The notes beneath the pieces were generated by a model. The model had not been told where the DNA came from and did not search any database. It was given only the letters and a program-made list of their open reading frames with translations. This document shows positions 56,924-64,000 of a DNA stretch of 64,000 nt, piece after piece. Source of the stretch: Ectocarpus siliculosus. Its lineage: Eukaryota; Sar; Phaeophyceae; Ectocarpales; Ectocarpaceae. Position numbers and translations under genes: made by a program. The stretch is taken from positions 21,890 to 85,889 of the forward strand of contig FN648523.1 of assembly GCA_000310025.1 (NCBI GenBank), in the 5' to 3' direction. Positions within the stretch are counted from its first letter, which is position 1, and each line of letters begins with the position of its first letter.

Positions 56924-59900
56924 ATGGCACGCGAGGCGTTCGTGCACGGGGAAGGCAGCCCCGAGGGCGGCGCAGCGGCAGGCGAGGGGGGCACGGGCCG
57001 GGACTACTTCACCCCGCTGTGGAGGACGAAGGGCGCGCACTCCATGGCGGGCGGGCTGCTGCAGCCCTCCGCTACTGCTGCTCTCGGAGCGACGGGGGGC
57101 ATCCCCGGGTCTAACCTGGTGGAGAGCGAGGGCTTCGTGCCGCTTCGGAAGGTTGTTCGTCCGCAGCAGCGTGTGCTTTTTTTTTTCTTTGTTTTTTTTG
57201 TTTATCGCCAGTTATCGCGTCTTATTTTCTGCCTACAGTCTACAAGACCACCCACTCGGATACGTGGCGTTCTTATTTGGATGTGTTTTTACGCTTTCTA
57301 TTTTATCGCGGTTGTTGCGAAGGTGTACCGATTCTGGTAAAAGTCAATCGACGGATGCCGTGCGAATCGGGTCCCCTCCTCCACAGTAGTGATGATTTTT
57401 GGGTGCTTTTCCTTTTTTCCTCGATTTTTTTTGCAATGTGTGGTACATGTTTGGGGAAGTTGGCCCGTGTGCGCGGAACGCGTCGACGTCAGTTGGACCA
57501 GTACGGATATTAAAAGGTACTGAGCAAAGACCGGAACGTTTTTGACTGTGAAGACGACAGCAAACGCTCAGTCCTGCGCAGTTCAAGTGCGCGGGTGACA
57601 TGCTGTTCCCTCCTGAAAGCCGTGGACTTCGTGTTTGGGCTTTTTATGGCTCTCGCTTGCCACACAGCGGGCTATGCGCGCTCCAGCGCCTTTGCGAGCA
57701 GGCCGTTTCCGTTTTGTTTATCTCAGCTGCTTCCGTGCTACGTAAGTGTGTTTCATCTACTCTTGTATCGTGTGGCGCGACCCCGTGGTGCGTCGGGGTC
57801 ACCTTCCGACATCCTCGTTGTCAAGGCGACCTATGAAAGTTTCCGAGTAGAGGTCAAGACGGTTTCTCTCAGCGGTTTTGTAATCGAAACGAACCCAATC
57901 CTCAATTCCCGTCCTCTCCCCGTGTACCCCGTTGTCGTAGCCGACGCCGGTTTTCGATGAAGAATGCATGCCAAAACATTTCTTGGTGCTGTCTTTGCGT
58001 GTACGTACAGTATGTGTCTTCGTCGCGGGTGGACTGCCGTGGGTGTGATATGCTGTGGTGTGCTGCTGCGTTTCAGTCGAGTCCTAGTCCCATCCCATCC
58101 CATCCGTCACATCCCGACCTCCCAATCAACAGGCGCGGTCGGAGGCGGTGACAAACATGCAGGCCCGCTTCTCCTTCAACAGCAAGGCGGCTCAAGAGAC
58201 GTACGCCGAGGCCTGGGACAAGAGAGATCCGTGGCGCATGCTCAAGAAGAACGTCAGCTTCGCGGCGCCCCAGAAGGGAACAATGGTGCGTGAAAAAACG
58301 AGGGAGGGGAGGGGAACATTGTGTCGTTTCGGGAGGGGGGGGGTCCGAGATCAAAATTCGGAGAACCTGGCCGTGCTGAGTTTTCGGGGGGTTCAGAGAT
58401 GCAATTTCGGAGATCCTGATCCAGACAGAGATGCGATCCGGAGATCCAAATCAGCGGCCCGGGTTCGGAAGCCGAGGAAGGTGTCTGTGGTTTGCTTCCA
58501 TCGAGGCTAGGGCGGGGAGATTTCCGAGCATGGTTCTCTCTCTCCCCCCCCCCCCCTCTCCCGCTTGCTCTCTCATTGGACGATGTTTGCTAGCGATCCA
58601 CGCAATAGGCAGTGGGGGCGGGTGAACCACCTTGTGCTTGGTCGTGGCGTCGATTTGCCGGTAGCTGCCGCGAACCGAACGCCCTGCTGTGCTCTCGCCG
58701 CGAGTGGAGAGCATACACGCCACTTGCCGGCCCCGTGAGTGGTGGAGTTCATAGTTTTTCTTCTCTAGCATTGGCAATGGCCGTTGCCGCCGGTACCCCC
58801 ACCCCGGCCCGTGTTTTGAAATTTTTGTTCGAACGTGCTTGCTTCTCTCTGTTGTAAGTATCCAGGTCATGGGTGCTCGAGTGCTGTTACGGCGGTGGAC
58901 GCAGTCTTTGCAGGCGTTGACACCCTCACCCCCTCCCTATCCTCCCGTGGACCACGCCCCTAACCGCCCCGTATTCTTGACGCATCCGTCCTCGGTGTTT
59001 TGCCGTGTGTCCCGTTGGTCTTGGCTCGGTGGTTGCAGCAGGAGCCGGGGATGGCCCCGGAGATTGCGGCCGCCAAAGTTAGGGCCCGTGACGCCAAGGC
59101 CGTCGTCGTGGTGGACCCCTTTTCGTCCGGCGCTCTCCTTGCCAAAAGGTGGCGCCTAGTTTCTCTGTGAACACCCTCTCCCCTTTTGTTTTATGACATG
59201 TCGTAGGATTGGTTGCAGTCGATCTCTATCGTGCGGGCGGGGGCGGCCCTCGCGGTGGCGGCGTGTTTGCCCGTATTGGCATATGGCGCTTCAGGCTGCA
59301 AGCGCTTGTTCTTTTCGTTGACACGGCTGTGTTCCCCTCCGTAAAGTGCCAAAGAAAGACCACCTAGTAGTCCACACTTTTCACCCCGTTGTGTTGTCTG
59401 TTAATTAGTGTGTTTTCTGGGTCCCCGTGGGTGGCGGCTAGCGTTTCGCCGACGTTTCGGATTTGGAACCCTAACCCCGACGCTGCCTTTCTTCGCAGGA
59501 TTGTGCTTGGACAGGTACCTCCCCCGCCTCATCTCCCCCTTCTCACGCGGACCCTTGTTTCACCGCTGTTCCTGTCAGGGTGATCGCTGAGGGGTACCGG
59601 TGCGTCCGCGTTTTCAGCGTCATGGACTCGCCGGTGGCCAAGCTCGTGCAGGAAGGGACCGTGCTCGAGTTCGACGCCACCTTCCAGCTTGATGACAGGT
59701 GTGTGTTTGTGTGACATGTTTACGGAGGAAGTTCGCGGTGTTGATACGAGGAGAGTGCTAGTGCTAGGGCCGGAGATAAGGGTAGAGCTACAGTAGGGCG
59801 TTGCGCACGTCGGTGGCGGGTCATGGGCGACTCCGAGCTCGCTGCTTTGCAGACGGGACGGGGGCACCGTGTTTTTCGATGCCCCCCCCCCCCCCTCTAC

Positions 59901-60290
59901 CCGCCCAGCAACGGCCGCGAGAAACACCGCCGCTGGTTGTCCGCAAGACGGGGGTTTTCGGAAGAGGGTCCCAACGCGCGGCGAGGGAGGGGCACCGTGG
60001 CGGCCTTTAGGAGGGTAGTTGCGGCGGGGGAGAGGGGGGGGGGGTACAACCGCGGGCAGGGCAGAGCAGCCATGTGGGTGGGAGACCAGGCGTGAGAGGC
60101 CTGGAGAGCAGAACCATCGAGACTTTCGTTTTCTTGCCACGTGGCATGTCACCATGTCGAGTCCCCCCTCTTCTTCCCCCTCTGCAATTGTCGTTCAGGC
60201 GAGAGCTGTAGCCCCGCTGATTTCCTTCCATTCCTCTGTCCCTTCCGGAAGCTCCCCCCCCCCACCTCCCTCTGTAGCTGTCGTCTTGAC

Positions 60291-60342
<52 letters not shown>

Positions 60343-61289
60343 ATTGTGCCGCTCTCATTGGTGCCGGCTACTCGTACATAGGTCGCCGGACCCTGAGGCC
60401 TCCATCGCGGAACTTCTCGGAGAGCTCAGCCTTTTGCCATGGGGCATCGCCGCCGTCATGCCCGGTGAGCACACGCCGCCATGAAAGGAAACCAGAGAAG
60501 GGTGGGGGTGGGGGGGGGCTTGGACGCCTACATAGAGCATGTACTGTACCCCCTGCGGCGGCGGCGGCCGGGGATGTTGAGCTTGCCGTTGCGGGTGGGC
60601 TTTGAGCTTTGTCAACATCTGATAGGGCTTCAAAGCAGCGACGGTGGAATGTCTTCGCCCGGAGCGAGAGCACGCCACCGGTTTGAGATGAGGGTGAGAC
60701 CATCTCCGGTATTGCAGAGTGCCGTTTAGTGTTTGATTTTGTGATTTTTTTTTTTTTCGTTTGGTACGACTGTATGTCCTGGGGTGGGGAGTGGGGAGTA
60801 GCCTGCCGGCGTGTGTGTGAGTGACTCCCGTACCCCGGGTGGGTGAACGAATCGTGTTTTCCCGCACACACGAGTTGCCAACTACGAGGAACAAATCGCA
60901 GCCTACCGTACCTGCAGCAGGGCAGGGGAGCCGCCGTGTCTTGAAGAGAACAGGGTCGTGTTGCTCGACCCAACCCGTCGCCATCTTCGCCAGTTGCGCC
61001 GTATGAAGCCTTCGGGTTTCGAGCTTGATTGTTGTTATTGTGTCCCCCACTCGTCTACGCCTTGCTCTAGTTGTTTCCTCCTGCTGCGTTCCACCTGTCT
61101 CAACATGTTCCCGCAATTGAAACGGGCAACACGTGTCGCGTTGTCGGCGTCAGGGGCGGAGACCGGGGTGGAGCTCGCCGACATCCTGTCGAGCCGGCTT
61201 GGGCTTGCCTCCAACGGGGAGGAGCTCAGCCTGTGCCGCAGGAACAAGCACCTCATGGCAGAGCAGGTGAGTCTTGCCACCGATTTCCG

Positions 61290-61387
<98 letters not shown>

Positions 61388-63817
61388 TCTCTCCCTCTCT
61401 CTCCCTCTCTCTCCCTCTCTCTCATCCTCTTCCTCTGTCTCTGCCTTGCTGTGTTCGATGGCCCTGGCGTTGGTCGTGCCACGGACTATCCCCCCCCCTC
61501 CGTGGCAAATCTGGTTTGGTGTACGGAAAACGCAAAGGTGATGACCAGGATCTGGTTCATTCTTGTGATGTGATAGCGTGGGCCGACGAAAACCGGCCAT
61601 ATCGCTCCGTCCCGGCATTGTAGAGATGCGAGGTCAATGGTCTAACGACAACGGCACGCGTTCACATGAGTACACCCCCTCTGTTTGTTTGTGATGGCTA
61701 CTGTGTCTCGGGGGGGCACAGGGTCCTTACACGCTCTCATCCAGGAAGCCTACAGCTACCGCCGCCGCCACCGCCACCGCCGCCCGTTCGACTCTGTAGA
61801 TGTTTTTAACATGGTGAAACTTGTTGTTGTTGCCGTTGGAAGGTGAGGAGTCACGAGGTCCGGGCTGTTCGCCAGATGCTGGCCCGCTCGTGGGACGACT
61901 GCGAAGCGTTTCTCCAGGACTGGAACCCTGACCCCTTCAAGGCCGTGGTGAAGCCCCTCGAGAGCGCCGGGTCGGACGACGTGTACCTGTGCCGCAGCCT
62001 CGAGGACGTGAAGGAGGCGTTCTCGGTCATCGACGGCAAGGTGAAGGGAAGATTATTTAGTGATTCCCGGCCTCGCTCTCTCTCCCCTTGGTATTTGTTT
62101 TCGTTGCTTGGTTGGAGAAACAGAGGTAGGTGTCGGCGGGCCTCTCGATCTACGGAGATATCTATGTATGTGTATGTTTGTGTTCGTGCGTGTTAGGACG
62201 TCGCTTTTCGGCCTCTGCACACACATGGAATATCGCTTGTGGTGTTTCGCGTCGTGGTGTTTTCATCACCCCCACGCGTGCAAGCGTTACGATACACATT
62301 TGTTTGTGCTTGGCATCTGCCGGGTTTATTAACACTGTCGATGTTGGAACTCGATACAAGTGATTTGTGGTGTTTTGGCATCCGCCTTCTTTTTTTTCGT
62401 GCTGTCGATCGGCAATTATTTAGTCACAACTTTTTGTTGGTGGTAAACAGGTGAACGGTCTGGGAGGCGTGAATGAGGGGGCTCTGGTCCAAGAGTACCT
62501 GGACGGAACCGAGTACGTGGTGGACAGCGTCAGCAGGGACGGCGTCCACCGCATCTGCGCCATCTGGGAGTACGACAAGCGCTCGGTCAACGGGGCGAAC
62601 TTCGTCTACTTCGGCATGAAGCTCAACTCCGCAAAGGGGGACAGGGAGAGGGCCATCGTCGACTACGCGGTCAAGGTGTTGGGTGGGTTCTATTCGCTTA
62701 CTCCTTCGGGTTGGGAGTCGGGTTTTCCGCCAATCCTGGCTTTTATTTGTTTTTTAGGAGGGGGTTGGCGATGCTCGCTGTTGGGCCTAACGCGGCCTGA
62801 CACCGCAAGTGCTGCTTGAAGTTTTTTTTGTGCGGGTTTTCTATTGTATGCCCTCTTCTCTTTCGGTGTGCATACATCGCATTTGTTTGCTCGCAAGCGC
62901 ACAACCACGGGGCGTGGAAATTGTGGTCTTGGCCACAAACTGCCACACGGAAATCTACGCCGATGAAGTGCAAACGATCTGAATTTTCTCACCCCCAAGA
63001 CTTGTATCTCCCTGTCAAGCCTCGTCATCCTACATGCTTTAAGTAGTTGGTGGTTTCCGATGCATCCCTTGGAAAAAGGGTATACCCTATTTTTTCCGAG
63101 GTCTGTGTCCGAATGCCAATTCTACCTTTTTTTGGTCCCCCCAACATCAGTGTCTTGTCTTGCGTATGCGTCCGTCGAAATCGTCTTTACGTTTCTTTGG
63201 GTCCAGATTTTATGTCTGACGTGTGTATACAGCAGTAGTAACGTGTTAAGAAGGAGGACCCGATTCGCAGGGCATCCGTCGATTTACTTTTACCAGAATC
63301 GGTACACCTTCGCACATGGCGTCAGCGACAGGATACTGGTTCGAATCTCCTTGGGTGCACATTTTTTCTCCTGACTTGGACATTTTCCCATGGACACAAC
63401 GTGTGTCAGTCCTGAGAACACCTCTTAGAGTGGATCCTACAAAGAACCTTGTGACACTTCCATCGAATTACCCGTCCTGGCCACAAGAGGTTCTCAGTTG
63501 AGGGTAAATTCTGTGGGTGGAGAGTGTTAAGGAGGACCCGATAGTGGTAAAAGTCACGCGGCGCCACGTACACAAAAGAAACGTGTACCCCGCAAAGGCC
63601 CCTTTTGCTTGTCTCTCCCTAACGATGATGATGATGATGATGTGCTGGATGGGGCTTACGTCCACTCTCAGACGCCATGGGAGTCGTCCACGGTCCGGGG
63701 CACATGGAGGTTAAGTTCACGACGACCGGACCCTGCCTCGTCGAGGTCGGCACGCGCTGCCACGGGGGGGAGGGCACCTGGCAGGCCATCGCGGACGAGT
63801 GCCTCGGCTACAACCAG
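56924..63817 (+). CDS. ATP-grasp-domain ligase (nine exons, 3' end outside the window)
   Basis: Exons 56924-57151, 58133-58285, 59039-59148, 59579-59698, 60382-60464, 61154-61266, 61843-62040, 62451-62682 and 63672-63817 join in phase to 461 residues. Residues about 128-167 give AVVVVDPFSSGALLAKR and GYRCVRVFSV, the Rossmann-like N-domain; then GAETGVELADILSSRLGL and CRRNKHLMAEQ. The ATP-grasp core follows: FKAVVKPLESAGSDDVYLC (ATP-binding lysine and Gly/Ser loop), ALVQEYLDGTEYVVDSVS, IWEYDKRSVNGANFVYFG and LVEVGTRCHGGEGTW (metal-binding acidic residues). This matches the carboxylate-amine ligase group related to bacterial L-amino acid ligases and PurK/CPSase-like enzymes. It should activate a carboxylate with ATP and join it to an amine; substrates are unknown. 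The last donor reads CAG|GCACGA, possibly GC-AG. The AAG|GTTGTT donor of exon 1 is weak, so an exon may be missing there. Confidence 0.85.
60291..60341. repeat. (CT)n microsatellite in an intron
   Basis: About 25 CT units, uninterrupted, in the intron before exon 60382-60464 of the ATP-grasp gene, contributing to the pyrimidine tract upstream of the acceptor. Confidence 0.95.
61293..61441. repeat. Long (CT)n microsatellite in an intron
   Basis: About 45 CT units followed by CTCCCT variants, in the intron after exon 61154-61266 of the ATP-grasp gene. Open frames over it (Ser-Leu or Arg-Glu runs) are artefacts. Confidence 0.95.
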
Positions 63818-63837
63818 GCACGAATGACATGCGCGAG

Positions 63838-63876
63838 TTGTTGTTGTTCTTGTTGTTCTTGTTGTTGTTTCTGTTG

Positions 63877-63956
<80 letters not shown>
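63838..63956. repeat. (TTG)n/(CTG)n microsatellite at the window edge
   Basis: Starts about 20 bp after the presumed last exon boundary of the ATP-grasp gene, first TTG/TTC, then about ten CTG, then about sixteen TTG units. It most likely lies in the next intron. Confidence 0.95.
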
Positions 63957-63957
<1 letters not shown>

Positions 63958-64000
63958 GGGTTGTCTTCACATTAACGAGCGTTATGGTCTACCCAGTACC

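Noticed and set aside
59500-59516. Micro-exon coding for IVLGQ between ATP-grasp exons
   Set aside because: The flanking exons 59039-59148 and 59579-59698 already join in phase and give the expected family sequence without it.
59529-60155. 208-codon minus-strand open frame
   Set aside because: Antisense to an ATP-grasp exon and its GC-rich intron; no motif.
60355-61116. 253-codon minus-strand open frame
   Set aside because: Runs through introns and an exon of the ATP-grasp gene on the other strand; no domain.
63320-63365. GGTTCGAATCTCC, resembling a tRNA T-arm
   Set aside because: No matching acceptor stem, D-arm or anticodon arm could be drawn upstream.
1-64000. CRISPR array, prophage or integrated viral genome
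   Set aside because: No regularly spaced repeats with unique spacers and no viral structural or replication gene was recognised; the DNA is eukaryotic and intron-rich.

Overview
This window is eukaryotic nuclear DNA. Genes are split into short exons (about 60-400 bp) by introns of a few hundred bases up to about 1.5 kb, with GT-AG borders that keep reading phase. Intergenic DNA is full of microsatellites, small inverted repeats and degenerate DNA transposons. A TTAGGG-type tract, a GC content near 50 %, (CT)n and (CTG)n tracts, a sulfotransferase and a bacterial-type ATP-grasp enzyme would fit a stramenopile, most likely a brown alga such as Ectocarpus. That assignment is inference; no organelle or rRNA marker is present to prove it.

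Layout. 1-300 is homopolymer-rich, poor-quality sequence. 388-1304 (+) is the 3' end of a gene with a low-complexity Ala/Ser/Pro tail. 1.3-8.0 kb is gene-poor. 8.0-19.9 kb is a transposon cluster: a region bounded by a 48-bp inverted repeat and holding an interstitial telomere tract and a 25-bp-arm hairpin; a complete-ended pogo/Tigger-like element (9829-12358, TA duplication) whose transposase has lost the DDE core; a 4.2-kb element (12415-16570) carrying a minus-strand zinc-finger gene of a transposon-associated type; and a degenerate second pogo-like element (16837-18984) with a piggyBac-type MITE (17133-17590, TTAA duplication) nested inside it.

20.0-20.9 kb (+) holds exons of an unidentified gene. 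21.7-24.3 kb (+) is a five-exon sulfotransferase-like gene. 24.3-28.6 kb is mostly non-coding, with a 221-bp MITE and a rearranged second copy of a repeat first seen at 19.4 kb. From 28.8 kb to 44.56 kb the plus strand carries coding exons. The segment 33074-44563 joins in phase across 20 exons into one very large protein of about 1,230 residues; upstream exons probably belong to it but could not all be phased. It has three copies of a beta-rich module, a charged middle and a Lys/Arg-rich C-terminus.

44.6-48.5 kb is ambiguous. 48.57-49.57 kb (-) is an Mpv17/PMP22-family membrane protein gene. 52.3-53.9 kb (+) is a short multi-exon gene of unknown function. 56.9 kb to the right edge (+) is a nine-exon ATP-grasp ligase gene whose 3' end lies outside the window.

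The recognisable genes do not form a pathway; they are independent transcription units, as expected for a eukaryote. Many exons contain no ATG, so exon calls rest on splice-site phase and amino-acid composition. No tRNA, rRNA, CRISPR array or viral genome segment was recognised.
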